In this document: piece after piece, positions 45,933-55,294 of the stretch | How positions within the stretch are numbered: the first letter of the stretch is position 1 | Layout: the number at the start of each line of letters is the position of its first letter | Origin: Gammaproteobacteria bacterium | Lineage (GTDB): Bacteria; Pseudomonadota; Gammaproteobacteria; Legionellales; Legionellaceae | Length of the DNA stretch: 64,000 nucleotides | Direction of reading: 5' to 3' | Assembly (NCBI GenBank): GCA_024742995.1 | Contig: JANSXK010000004.1 | Location: forward strand, 1-64,000 | The notes under the pieces: generated by a model | Database searches by the model: none | Seen by the model: the letters and a program-made list of their open reading frames with translations, nothing else | Told to the model about the DNA's origin: nothing | Made by a program: the position numbers and the translations under genes

Positions 45933-47897
45933 TTATGCTATGACCGCGTCATGCGAGGTGACGGTTTCTTTTTTATGAGTGGTCACCAGTGTTTGCGGTT
46001 GAATATATTCCTTCCACCACAATGCAAAATTTAAAATGTACCATACTTTTGCACCTTGATTTGTATCCATGAGGCGCTCTATTTCTGAATACTCTAAAAA
46101 ATCAGTTTCAGCACAAAATGTTTGTAATTCTTCACGAGCTCGCGCGCCTAAATTATCTAAAAGCCATTCGCGAATGGGCACTCCAAATCCTTGTTTTTTT
46201 CTGTGGATCAAGTTTTCGGGAATGAGGCCATGCACTGCTTTTTTTAAAACATATTTCAATTGACCTTGTTTTGTTTTTAATTTTTCAGGGATACCAAACG
46301 CATATTCGACAAATTTATGATCTAAAAAAGGTACCCGTCCCTCCAAGCTGACGCCCATACTCATTTTGTCAACTCGCATTAAAAGCAATTCTGGCAGCCT
46401 AAAGTTTAAGTCCAAATATGACATCCAATTCAAATCTGATTTATCGCAAGCGCTCCGATGGAATCGATCCCAAATAGGTTTGATGGCTTCCCATGAGGTG
46501 TGGTTTTCAAAGCGTTTACGTAACCGCGGAGAAAGCAAACGACTTTTTTGTTCTTCAGTAAAGGCTTCGGCGCCACCCCAAAAAATAGGTAGATCTGCAG
46601 CAGCGCGCCGGAGTATTTCATATTGAAGGGGATATTTTTTATTCATGAATTGATAGGTTTTTAATCCCAGGCGTTTCAGCCATTTTAATCCAGGTATATT
46701 ACTACAGCGTTGCAAATATAATTTGATTTTCCAACTTGAGTACCCCCAAAACAATTCGTCAGCACCTTCGCCCACCTGGCATACGATAGCGCCATTGTCT
46801 CGAGCCAATTTTGAAACAAAATATACTGGGAAACAGACAGGATCGGCAATGGGCTCATCTTGCAAACGGATCATTTCGGGTAGGAAATCTAATAAGTCAC
46901 GCTCAGTCAGTAAGCGTTCATGGTACTGTGCTGATATAGACGTGGCCATTTCTTTTGCATAATGTAATTCATTTTGATATGTGCCGTATTCTTTGTCGTA
47001 GCCAACGGAAAAGGTATGGAGTGTCGTATCGGAATGTTCTGAAAATAAGGCTGCATTCACACTAGAATCAATACCGCCAGACAGAAACACACCGACAGGC
47101 ACATCACTGATTTGTCGGAGGTTTACAGAGGTACGTAATTCATCTAGCACACCCTCGACCATTTCATCCTCGGATAAGTGGCCCAGAGATTTCGCATGTT
47201 CCGCAATGTCCCAATAACGATGTTCCTCTGATTGTCCTGTTTTTCCCGAAATTTTTAACCATGTACTGGCTGGTAATTTATGAATACCTGCAAATAAAGT
47301 TTGAGGGGCGGGTGTGGTTAAAAAAGACAAATAATGAAAAAAAGCGTCCTCATTTACAGCGCGTTCCTGAGCAGGATCTGCAAGTAATGCTTTGATTTCA
47401 GATGCAAATACAATGCGTTGGTGATGTATACTGTAGTATAAAGGTTTGATTCCAATGCGATCTCGTGCCAACCAGAGTTCTTGCTCTTGAGCATCCCACA
47501 AAGCAAATGCAAACATGCCACGGAGTTTATGCAGGCAGTCTATTCCAAACTCAGCAAATGCATAAAGAATGACTTCGGTATCTGAATGGTCTGTTTTCCA
47601 AGTTGTGTGTCCCAGTGAGATGAGTTCGTCACGAATAGCTTGATGGTTATATATTTCACCATTAAAGGTTATCCAATAACGTTGATCAGTTGTTGACATA
47701 GGCTGTGTTGCAGCATCAGACAGGTCAAGAATAGATAATCTACGGTGTCCCAGGCCAATTTGAGCACGTTCGTCAATCCATGTGTCAGCACCATCAGGCC
47801 CACGGTGTATCATGGTATCTCGCATTGTTGTGATATAAGGTTCCGTAATCTTGAACGTTGACCCCGGGAAAGCAAGTGCTCCAACTATTCCACACAT
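45933..47897 (-). CDS. asnB: Asparagine synthase-like glutamine amidotransferase
   Basis: 654 aa. The N-terminal class II glutaminase has Cys2 as mature nucleophile (MCGIVGALAF, MIHRGPDGADTW, FNGEIYNHQ). The C-terminal ATP-pyrophosphatase domain has GVFLSGGIDSSVNAALF and EGRVPFLDHKFVEYAF. It could make asparagine. In polysaccharide clusters (for example WbpS-type proteins) it is more often thought to amidate a uronic acid to a uronamide, and a UDP-uronate-forming dehydrogenase (wecC) is nearby. It overlaps the bi-domain oxidoreductase by 13 nt. Confidence 0.9.
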   Translation of the reverse strand: MCGIVGALAFPGSTFKITEPYITTMRDTMIHRGPDGADTWIDERAQIGLGHRRLSILDLSDAATQPMSTTDQRYWITFNGEIYNHQAIRDELISLGHTTWKTDHSDTEVILYAFAEFGIDCLHKLRGMFAFALWDAQEQELWLARDRIGIKPLYYSIHHQRIVFASEIKALLADPAQERAVNEDAFFHYLSFLTTPAPQTLFAGIHKLPASTWLKISGKTGQSEEHRYWDIAEHAKSLGHLSEDEMVEGVLDELRTSVNLRQISDVPVGVFLSGGIDSSVNAALFSEHSDTTLHTFSVGYDKEYGTYQNELHYAKEMATSISAQYHERLLTERDLLDFLPEMIRLQDEPIADPVCFPVYFVSKLARDNGAIVCQVGEGADELFWGYSSWKIKLYLQRCSNIPGLKWLKRLGLKTYQFMNKKYPLQYEILRRAAADLPIFWGGAEAFTEEQKSRLLSPRLRKRFENHTSWEAIKPIWDRFHRSACDKSDLNWMSYLDLNFRLPELLLMRVDKMSMGVSLEGRVPFLDHKFVEYAFGIPEKLKTKQGQLKYVLKKAVHGLIPENLIHRKKQGFGVPIREWLLDNLGARAREELQTFCAETDFLEYSEIERLMDTNQGAKVWYILNFALWWKEYIQPQTLVTTHKKETVTSHDAVIA

Positions 47898-50071
47898 AAA
47901 ACATCCTCTGAATGGGCGGTAGATTTTTGAAAAGCAGGCTTGCTCAGTTGCTCTTCAACTAAAAAACTGATCTGTGTTGCTTGGTGCTGTTGCCAAAGGG
48001 GGATAGGCCAGACACCGGTGTGTAAAATAGAATCAGAAAAAGCAATGAGTTCTTCTGTTTGACCTTTCTCTATCGTGGTGTGCTGCATTCCCTTTGTTTT
48101 AGCACCGAAAATTTGTAACTTTTTATAGTCTTGCATCGCAATCGTTTTGCCATCGAAAAAAATGTTTAAACATTCTTTAGGATACTCTTTTGAGCCCAAC
48201 GCGGTATAGGTCAATGTTGCGATTGATCCATCAGCAAAGGATAAGGTCGTTATAAAGTTGTCATTATTCGTATAATAAGCATTTTTCGATTGGATGGTTT
48301 GACTGTTCACGGCAACCACTTTGCTGTTAGTTAAAAAGGTGAATAAATCATAGATGTGGCAAGCTTCACCAATGTTGCGGCCACCACCTTCAGCGCCGTG
48401 TACCCAATGATTTAGTGGGATATGGCCCGCATTCATCTGATAATTTAAAATCATGGGATGGCTTCGTTTGTCAGTGAATTGGCGTATTTTCTGCATCATG
48501 GGTGAAAAACGACGATTAAAACCAGTAAGTAAAATTGGAGCATCGCTTTGATGTTTCTCATAAAAGCCCGTGATTTTTTCTAACGCCTCTTTGGATAATG
48601 CCAATGGTTTTTCTACCAGTACATGTTTGCCAGCCTCAAGAGCTTGCAGCGCCATGTCTGAATGTAGATGATGCCGAGTTGTAATGAGTACCGCATCAAC
48701 ATCTGGATCTGAAAGGACGTCCTGATAATCTGCGCTTGCATAATGTGCATCAAATTGTTTAGCTGTGGCTATTGCATTGTGACCGGTGCGAGAAACGATT
48801 GCTTGTATGCGATAACGGTCATGTAATTTTGCCAAATTTGGTAAATGCATCCCTTTCGCAAAACCACCTGCTCCGACGACTGCCAAACGGAGCAATTTTT
48901 TATTTTTGGGCTTGAAGTTTGGGTTCAATATTTTTTTATCTAGCTCTTTTTTATGTAGAGGATATTTTAATAAGACCATCAAAGGTTTGTTGGGACCTCC
49001 TTGTAACTCTTGGTACGCATCACCAGCAGCGTCAATATCAAAAATGGCCTCAATCAATGGATTGATGCAGACTCGTTTCTCAGCCAACAAACGTAAATAC
49101 TCTGCCATATTACGATTTTCGGTCCATCGCACGAAGGCTACCGGGTAGTCTAGTCCTTCTGTTTCATAATGTTGATCATATCGGCCTGGACCGTAGGAAG
49201 AAGAGATAAAAAAATCGAGCTCTTTTTGATAAAAATCACTACGTTTTATATCCAGGCCAACATCGCCAACGAGAACCACCCTGCCTTTTTTCCTACAGAA
49301 TTGAAAGGCAGTTGAAATAATTTCATTGGATGGGGAAGCCGCGGTGATAATCACCCCATCAGCGCCAATACCTTCAGTTAATCTAATCACATGTTCGACA
49401 GAAGGCCCATGCTCAGGCATTAATCCAATATCCATGCCCAAAGATTCAGCAAGTTCAGTCCGTTGTTTTTCAAGATCAACACCTATCACCCGACAGCCAT
49501 GGGCTTTTAATAATTGTGTAGTAATCTGTCCTAATATCCCGAGACCAATGACAACAAAACACTCGCCAAGGGTGGGGGACGCGCGGCGCACACCTTGCAT
49601 TGCAATAGCGCCTAAAGTCACCGTAGAGGCCTCAGGAAATCCAAGTGCGTCTGGTAGTAGAACAGCAAGATTTGCTGGTACTCGGATAAATTCAGCATGG
49701 TGAGCGCACTCTGCACCTGCGCAAGCAACACGGTCTCCAGGTTGAAAACACGTGATACCGGCACCCACGGCAGTTACTGTGCCGGCAGCAGAATAGCCTG
49801 TTGCTGATCCTGCTTCTAATTGTCCTTTCACAAAACTATGCGTGCGTGACACGCCCGAAGTTGCGGCCATCGCCAAGACTTTTTTGACGTGTTCTGGTTT
49901 TTTCAAGGCCCGTTTCCATAATGGCGCACCACTCATTTTCAGGCCGCTGAGTTCGGTTCCAATAGAAATACAGGAGTGATCAACACTGACTAAAATGGTA
50001 TTGGCTTCGATTGATGGTAATGGTACCGTTTCGACAGTTGCTTTGCCGTTTTTAAGTAAGACTTGTTTCAC
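47885..50071 (-). CDS. Bi-domain oxidoreductase: zinc-type alcohol dehydrogenase plus Gfo/Idh/MocA domain (copy 1)
   Basis: 728 aa. Residues about 1-375 form a medium-chain dehydrogenase (GIGTELSG-like N-part, VACAGAECAHHAEF, ECFVVIGLGILGQITTQLL as the nucleotide loop). Residues about 390-720 form a Gfo/Idh/MocA oxidoreductase (RLAVVGAGGFAKGMHLPNL, HVLVEKPLALS with catalytic Lys). It is found in exopolysaccharide and O-antigen clusters; the reaction is unknown but probably on nucleotide sugars. Start is GTG at 50071, preceded by GAGGG and matched by the paralog's MKQVLQ start. It overlaps asnB and has a paralog at 55295. Confidence 0.9.
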   Translation of the reverse strand: MKQVLLKNGKATVETVPLPSIEANTILVSVDHSCISIGTELSGLKMSGAPLWKRALKKPEHVKKVLAMAATSGVSRTHSFVKGQLEAGSATGYSAAGTVTAVGAGITCFQPGDRVACAGAECAHHAEFIRVPANLAVLLPDALGFPEASTVTLGAIAMQGVRRASPTLGECFVVIGLGILGQITTQLLKAHGCRVIGVDLEKQRTELAESLGMDIGLMPEHGPSVEHVIRLTEGIGADGVIITAASPSNEIISTAFQFCRKKGRVVLVGDVGLDIKRSDFYQKELDFFISSSYGPGRYDQHYETEGLDYPVAFVRWTENRNMAEYLRLLAEKRVCINPLIEAIFDIDAAGDAYQELQGGPNKPLMVLLKYPLHKKELDKKILNPNFKPKNKKLLRLAVVGAGGFAKGMHLPNLAKLHDRYRIQAIVSRTGHNAIATAKQFDAHYASADYQDVLSDPDVDAVLITTRHHLHSDMALQALEAGKHVLVEKPLALSKEALEKITGFYEKHQSDAPILLTGFNRRFSPMMQKIRQFTDKRSHPMILNYQMNAGHIPLNHWVHGAEGGGRNIGEACHIYDLFTFLTNSKVVAVNSQTIQSKNAYYTNNDNFITTLSFADGSIATLTYTALGSKEYPKECLNIFFDGKTIAMQDYKKLQIFGAKTKGMQHTTIEKGQTEELIAFSDSILHTGVWPIPLWQQHQATQISFLVEEQLSKPAFQKSTAHSEDVLCVE

Positions 50072-50149
50072 GCTTCCCTCGCAAATTTTTGAACCACAAC
50101 AATGGTGGTTAACAGATAACAGATCCTTAAACAGGCCGCAAGTGAGTGA

Positions 50150-51829
50150 TTACTTGAGTTTTGCCAGAAAAGCCTCGACATGATGTTGCCATGTATATTC
50201 AGCAAGTGCTTTTTTTCTAGCATTGTTTCCTAATGCTTTTCGCCATTGTTCGTTTGTTACCAAAAAGCGAATGGCTGTCACTAACTCATTGATATCTCCT
50301 GGTTTACATAACACACTTAGTTCACTACTGAGCGATTTAGGTGGTTTTGTTGGCAATTGGTCACTGTGCAAACTGTCTTTTAATACAACTCCAATTTGTT
50401 CTAAGTCAGAGGCGATGATTGCTTTACCCATTGCCATGTATTCAAATAACTTTGTAGGTGATCCGAAAAAGGGACTACCATCTGCATTAGGCACATGAGG
50501 TGAGAGAAGGATATCAGAAGCAGCTAAAAAGTCCGGAGCACTTTGTTGTGGAACTAATCCAGTGAGCGTGATTCTTGATGTGCAATGAATAAAATCTCCG
50601 AGAATATTTTTAAATTCTAACATTTTTATACCATCACCGATCAATAAAAAATGCACTTTGTTTTCTTGTAGCCAAGTATCGGCATGCTCCATTAAGGCGC
50701 GAATAACTTTGGCCAACACAAGTATGCCATGCCATTCTCCAAAGGTTCCGATAAATGTGATTACTATTGCATCTGATGGGATGTTATAGGTTGATCGCAA
50801 GGCGTTATTTTGTTTTTGAGAAAACAAATCAGGATTAAATATTGTCGGGTCAATACAATTTGGATAGTAAACAATTTTTTCTGGTGACACACCTCTAGAA
50901 ATAAGTTCTTGTTGCAGCACCTCCGAAACGGTTACGATAATGTGTGCGTGTTTAAGACAGATTTCTTCTGCTTGAATCATCGCCTGATGAACCGTTCGTT
51001 TGCCCCAGTGCTGGGCAATCCAAACTTCCGAGCCGTTATATTCAAGCACTAGTGGAATTTTTAATTGTCGTGATAATGTCACGCCAGAAAAATTAGCGAC
51101 AGACATTCTTTGATAGATAAAGCGCCAATTTTCTGTGGAGTTTGTATATAAAAAGTGATTCGCAATTTTGTTGAAATGGTAATAGTTAAGCGCGGCGGGT
51201 ATACCAAACCCATTTAAATTTGGTAAAGCAAGATAATTGATGGATGATTGCAGTAAGGGTGAATGCTCAACCGCAGCATAATTGACTTTCAGTCCTTTAT
51301 TCACCAGACCATTAATGACCCCAGCAATATGCCCAACTGATCCACCTGCTTTTACACCGAACCACAAATTAGTATTTAGATAAAGAATTTGGTTGCTATC
51401 ACGAGGTGAATATTGACTAAGGGATTGTTTTAACAGTGTTCGAGGTTCGCGACGATGTCTCCAATAAAAAAGATTGATAAACAGGGTGTTTTTAAATAAG
51501 CCATAACAAGACCTTATCATATAACGTAACGTTATTTCCTGAAATTTCAGGTCAGGAGAAATAATCCAAGCTTGTTTTGAACGGGGGATTTTGGCAATTA
51601 ATTGTAGAATTGGCAGTAAGATTTGACTGCCCTGTGATTCTAGGGGTATAAAGATTTTTTCAGATTGGCATGCTCTTAAAAACTTCCACAGTACAAGTAG
51701 TGGTTTTTTTCTTAATTCACTGAGGAGTAAATACTCAAGAGGGTCATCCAAATGTTGCTCGATTTCTTTTTGAAAAGTAGTGGATAATGGATAAGGCACC
51801 AATGCATAATTTTTTTTCAAGAAAGCCAC
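50150..51829 (-). CDS. Glycosyltransferase family 4-like protein
   Basis: 559-aa GT-B enzyme. The acceptor half has LYLNTNLWFGVKAGGSVGHIAGVINGL and PLVLEYNGSEVWIAQHWG. The donor half has VITFIGTFGEWHGILVLAKVI, VHFLLIGDGIKM, ITLTGLVPQQSAPDFLAASDI and FFGSPTKLFEYMAMGKAII (the E-x7-E signature region). About 150 N-terminal residues are additional. GTG at 51829 has SD AAAGG too close; a TTG at 51820, eight nt after AAAGG, may be the real start. It heads the minus-strand run to the heparinase-like gene and is divergent from the heptose genes. Confidence 0.87.
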   Translation of the reverse strand: MAFLKKNYALVPYPLSTTFQKEIEQHLDDPLEYLLLSELRKKPLLVLWKFLRACQSEKIFIPLESQGSQILLPILQLIAKIPRSKQAWIISPDLKFQEITLRYMIRSCYGLFKNTLFINLFYWRHRREPRTLLKQSLSQYSPRDSNQILYLNTNLWFGVKAGGSVGHIAGVINGLVNKGLKVNYAAVEHSPLLQSSINYLALPNLNGFGIPAALNYYHFNKIANHFLYTNSTENWRFIYQRMSVANFSGVTLSRQLKIPLVLEYNGSEVWIAQHWGKRTVHQAMIQAEEICLKHAHIIVTVSEVLQQELISRGVSPEKIVYYPNCIDPTIFNPDLFSQKQNNALRSTYNIPSDAIVITFIGTFGEWHGILVLAKVIRALMEHADTWLQENKVHFLLIGDGIKMLEFKNILGDFIHCTSRITLTGLVPQQSAPDFLAASDILLSPHVPNADGSPFFGSPTKLFEYMAMGKAIIASDLEQIGVVLKDSLHSDQLPTKPPKSLSSELSVLCKPGDINELVTAIRFLVTNEQWRKALGNNARKKALAEYTWQHHVEAFLAKLK

Positions 51830-52214
51830 CTTTCAAAATCGTTCTTCTTAAGATCAAATTGTAAGCTCTTGTTGAAGTGATGCGTCTTGAAACATACTCC
51901 AAAGCGAGTGCTTTGAGTATAACCGCCCAGGTTTTTTCTTTGCAATACATTACTCACAAATTTTTTTGGCGTCTTGACTGTATTAAAATTGGGTTAAGTT
52001 AAAAACAGCCTCGACAATAGAGGGGCATTATGGCAGGATAACTTTTCAAGCCATTTACTATATAAATTGGGAACGCTCTGGCCTGTTTCGATTGGTACGG
52101 TACCTGCTGAGTGCTGCACGAAATAGTGTAGGATGTTACAAGCATCAAATTTTTTGATTTGATGTAGATGTTTCCTCAGGACATCATAAGGAAGGTTTGT
52201 TTAAGGATAAACAG
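51830..52214. promoter_or_regulatory. 385-nt divergent intergenic region upstream of the GT4 and heptose genes
   Basis: No gene is seen. It should hold promoters for both directions. TTGACTGTATTAAAATTGGG at about 51974 and a TATATAAAT near 52059 are A/T-rich candidates, but neither gives ideal spacing. A perfect 8-bp hairpin sits in the gmhA leader (separate entry). Confidence 0.45.
52143..52164 (+). promoter_or_regulatory. Hairpin in the gmhA leader
   Basis: CATCAAAT and ATTTGATG pair perfectly around a 6-nt loop, 50 nt before the gmhA ATG. There is no T-run after it, so it is more likely a regulator site or RNA-stability element than a terminator. Confidence 0.4.
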
Positions 52215-52832
52215 ATGGAAGATTTTTTTGAAGGCTCATTGCAGCAACATAAAGCAGCAATTTCTCATGTTGAAGGTCAATTTCAAAACATAATTAAATT
52301 TGCGTCATCAATCCGTGATGCTTGGGGAGATGGCGGCAAATTAATTGTCATGGGGAATGGAGGGAGTGCTGCTGATGCACAACATCTAGCTTCAGAGTGT
52401 ATGGGGCGTTTTCAAAAAGAACGTCGAGCCCTTCCGGCCATAGCGTTAACAACGGATAGTTCTATTCTGACATCCATAAGCAATGATTATAGTTTTGAGG
52501 TTGTTTTTTCAAGACAAATTGAGGGACTTGCAACTCATAAAGATATTATTTTGGGGATATCAACAAGTGGTAATAGTAAAAACATCATTTTGGGGATTCA
52601 GGCTGCTAAAGCGCTTGGTGCTCAGACGTTAGGATTAACGGGCAATCCTGGCAAGCTTGCTGATCTTGTTGATCGCAATGTTACGATTCCTGATTTACCG
52701 ACCGCTAGAGTTCAGGAAGCCCATATTTATGTGATTCACTTACTTTGTGAATTATTGGATTATGATCTATCTCCAACTATATCTACTACTTTAAAAATAG
52801 CTCAAGATGATCAATTAGTTGAGTCAATATAA
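52215..52832 (+). CDS. gmhA: Phosphoheptose isomerase (sedoheptulose 7-phosphate isomerase)
   Basis: 205 aa from ATG 52215. It converts sedoheptulose 7-phosphate to D-glycero-D-manno-heptose 7-phosphate, the start of ADP-heptose synthesis. The SIS-domain motif GNGGSAADAQHLASECMGR, the TTDSSILTSISNDY segment and ISTSGNSKNII (phosphate site) are diagnostic, and the C-terminal AHIYVIHLLCELLD is present. The upstream TTG at 52197 opens the frame, but AAGGATA seven nt before 52215 fits the ATG better. First gene of gmhA-hldE-hldD. Confidence 0.94.
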   Translation: MEDFFEGSLQQHKAAISHVEGQFQNIIKFASSIRDAWGDGGKLIVMGNGGSAADAQHLASECMGRFQKERRALPAIALTTDSSILTSISNDYSFEVVFSRQIEGLATHKDIILGISTSGNSKNIILGIQAAKALGAQTLGLTGNPGKLADLVDRNVTIPDLPTARVQEAHIYVIHLLCELLDYDLSPTISTTLKIAQDDQLVESI

Positions 52833-52845
52833 CGGAAACTTCAAT

Positions 52846-54288
52846 ATGGACAAGAGGACACTTGATTTTTCGAAAGCTCGGATTTTAGTTTTAGGCGATG
52901 TTATGCTTGATCAGTATTGGCATGGCTCGGTAGCAAGGGTTTCACCCGAAGCCCCTGTTCTGGTAGTGAAAATTCAGAAAGATGACTATCGAGCTGGGGG
53001 CGCCGCTAATGTGGCTATTAATATCGCGGCATTGGGCGCAAAGGTTCATCTTGTCGGGATTGTTGGCAATGATACTGCAGCACGCAAACTTGAAAACAGT
53101 CTCATTGACGGTGGTGTGCGCTGTCATTTGAAAACCATAGATGCTATTTCTACGATTACCAAATTACGAGTTTTAGGTAATAATCAACAATGTGTCCGCT
53201 TGGATTTTGAGGAACCGTTTCCTCCGGTTAGTTTTATCGAAGATGATACGGTTCGATCATTATTGCGAGACATTGATGTGTTGGTTTTGTCGGACTATGC
53301 CAAAGGTACCTTACATAATATTCTTCCACTAATCGATGAAGCAAAAAAACTAGGGCTACCCGTATTAATTGATCCGAAATCAAACGATTTTAATTGCTAC
53401 CGAGGCGCGACAGTAGTCACCCCAAATTTCAAGGAGTTAGAGGCTATTGTTGGATCATGTGCTGATCAAGATACGTTGATTTCGAAAACCCAAAAACTAT
53501 CAGAGGATTATGAAATAGAAGCCATTTTGGTTACCCGAGGAGAGCAGGGTATGATTTTGGCTGGCAGTCATATTGAAACGATTATATTCCCTGCGATTCA
53601 GAAAGAGGTTTTTGATGTTACTGGTGCGGGTGATACTGTTTTAGCGGCTTTCAGTACGTGCATTGCCTGTGGTAAAGACTTAAACGAGTCAATGAGGTTA
53701 GCCAATTTAGCAGCAAGTATTGCCGTCGGGAAAAAAGGGACATCAGCTGTTTCAATTGAAGAGTTGCGGTCGGTATTGAACGTTCGATCTGGGATAACGG
53801 AAAATATTGTGGATGAAGAAACGCTGCTCAAATTTGTAAAAAAATCAAAAGCGGTAGGAGAGCGTATCGTATTTACTAACGGATGTTTTGATGTTTTACA
53901 TCCGGGACATATTGCGTATCTTGAGAAGGCTCGTTCCTCAGGTGATAGATTAGTCGTTGCCGTTAACGATGATGCATCAGTTCGTGCCTTAAAAGGTAAA
54001 AATCGTCCCGTGAGTTCCCTTGAAGCACGAATGACAATGCTGTCATCGTTGAAAAGTGTGGATTGGGTTGTGCCATTTAAAGATGCTACACCTGAGCGAC
54101 TTATTCGTTTGATTACGCCGGATATTTTAGTGAAAGGTGGTGACTATAAGCTGAACGAAGTTGTTGGTAGAGAATACGTGGAGCAATCGGGTGGCGAGGT
54201 TTATCTTATCGATTTTGTAGAGGGATATTCTACGACTAAGCTTATTAACAAAATTCAAAAAAATGTAGGCATAACAGAGACAGCGTGA
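52846..54288 (+). CDS. hldE: Bifunctional heptokinase/ADP-heptose synthase
   Basis: 480 aa from ATG 52846. The N-terminal ribokinase-fold domain ([46 protein letters not shown] with the catalytic Asp) phosphorylates heptose 7-phosphate at C1. The C-terminal nucleotidyltransferase domain ([28 protein letters not shown]) makes ADP-D,D-heptose. GmhB acts between these two steps. The frame opens at a TTG (52819) within gmhA, but the ATG 13 nt after the gmhA stop is chosen. Fused form as in enterobacteria. Confidence 0.95.
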   Translation: MDKRTLDFSKARILVLGDVMLDQYWHGSVARVSPEAPVLVVKIQKDDYRAGGAANVAINIAALGAKVHLVGIVGNDTAARKLENSLIDGGVRCHLKTIDAISTITKLRVLGNNQQCVRLDFEEPFPPVSFIEDDTVRSLLRDIDVLVLSDYAKGTLHNILPLIDEAKKLGLPVLIDPKSNDFNCYRGATVVTPNFKELEAIVGSCADQDTLISKTQKLSEDYEIEAILVTRGEQGMILAGSHIETIIFPAIQKEVFDVTGAGDTVLAAFSTCIACGKDLNESMRLANLAASIAVGKKGTSAVSIEELRSVLNVRSGITENIVDEETLLKFVKKSKAVGERIVFTNGCFDVLHPGHIAYLEKARSSGDRLVVAVNDDASVRALKGKNRPVSSLEARMTMLSSLKSVDWVVPFKDATPERLIRLITPDILVKGGDYKLNEVVGREYVEQSGGEVYLIDFVEGYSTTKLINKIQKNVGITETA

Positions 54289-54311
54289 TTTCAAGGACAA
54301 TAGGAGTGCAT

Positions 54312-55262
54312 ATGATTGTGGTGACTGGAGGTGCTGGTTTTATAGGCAGCAATCTGATTAAAGCACTCAATTTACAAGGAATTAGTGATATTTTAGTTGT
54401 GGATTGTTTAAGTGAAGGGAAGAAATGTTGTAATTTGGCTGATCTAAATTTTGTTGATTATATGGATAAGGATGAATTTCTTTGCTTCCTTGATAGTGAA
54501 GAGTTTCCTCAATTCGATGCCATATTTCACCAAGGTGCTTGCTCTGATACAACAGAATGGGATGGGAAATATCTCATGGATGTTAATTTCACCTATTCAA
54601 AAAAATTGCTCCATTATTGTTTAAACCAAAAAGTGCCTTTTATTTACGCTTCATCGGCCTCAGTATATGGAAATGGGACTACCTTTATTGAATCGAGACA
54701 GTATGAACATCCGTTGAATATGTACGCATTTTCAAAGTTTCAATTTGATCAATATGTACGTTCTCTAGGTAAGCTGGATTCTCAGGTGGTTGGATTGAGA
54801 TACTTCAATGTGTACGGCCCTCGTGAGGGACACAAAGGGCAAATGGCAAGTGTTGCTTATCATTTTTATACGCAAATTATGCGAGGTGAATCTATTAAAC
54901 TGTTCGATGGGTTTGATGGATATAGAGCCGGAGAGCAAAAAAGAGATTTTGTATATATTGATGATATTACCGCGGTGATTTTATGGTTGTTTGATAAATC
55001 TTCCATTTCTGGAATATTTAATCTGGGTACTGGTTGTGCGCAAACCTTTAATGAAGTGGCTCAGGCAGTGATTGGTTTTTTTGGAGAGGGGAGCATAGAA
55101 TATATTCCGTTTCCGGAACATTTAAAAAAAGCTTACCAAAGCTATACCCAAGCAGATATGAGTCAATTGAGAGCCGAAGGTTATGATTTTTCTTTTGCGC
55201 CAGTTGCAAAAGGAGTTGCAGACTATATGACTTATTTAGAGGCCCAAAAGGGTGTTTTTTGA
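54312..55262 (+). CDS. hldD: ADP-L-glycero-D-manno-heptose 6-epimerase
   Basis: 316 aa, extended SDR. It has [32 protein letters not shown] (HldD-specific), SSASVYGNG, the catalytic [25 protein letters not shown] and the late [13 protein letters not shown] signature. It converts ADP-D,D-heptose to ADP-L,D-heptose for LPS inner core or other heptosylated glycans. AGGAG seven nt upstream fixes the ATG at 54312, not 54285. Third gene of the heptose operon, followed 32 nt later by the bi-domain oxidoreductase. Confidence 0.96.
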   Translation: MIVVTGGAGFIGSNLIKALNLQGISDILVVDCLSEGKKCCNLADLNFVDYMDKDEFLCFLDSEEFPQFDAIFHQGACSDTTEWDGKYLMDVNFTYSKKLLHYCLNQKVPFIYASSASVYGNGTTFIESRQYEHPLNMYAFSKFQFDQYVRSLGKLDSQVVGLRYFNVYGPREGHKGQMASVAYHFYTQIMRGESIKLFDGFDGYRAGEQKRDFVYIDDITAVILWLFDKSSISGIFNLGTGCAQTFNEVAQAVIGFFGEGSIEYIPFPEHLKKAYQSYTQADMSQLRAEGYDFSFAPVAKGVADYMTYLEAQKGVF

Positions 55263-55294
55263 TGGGATGGATGCAGTGCTTTTAAGGATGTAGT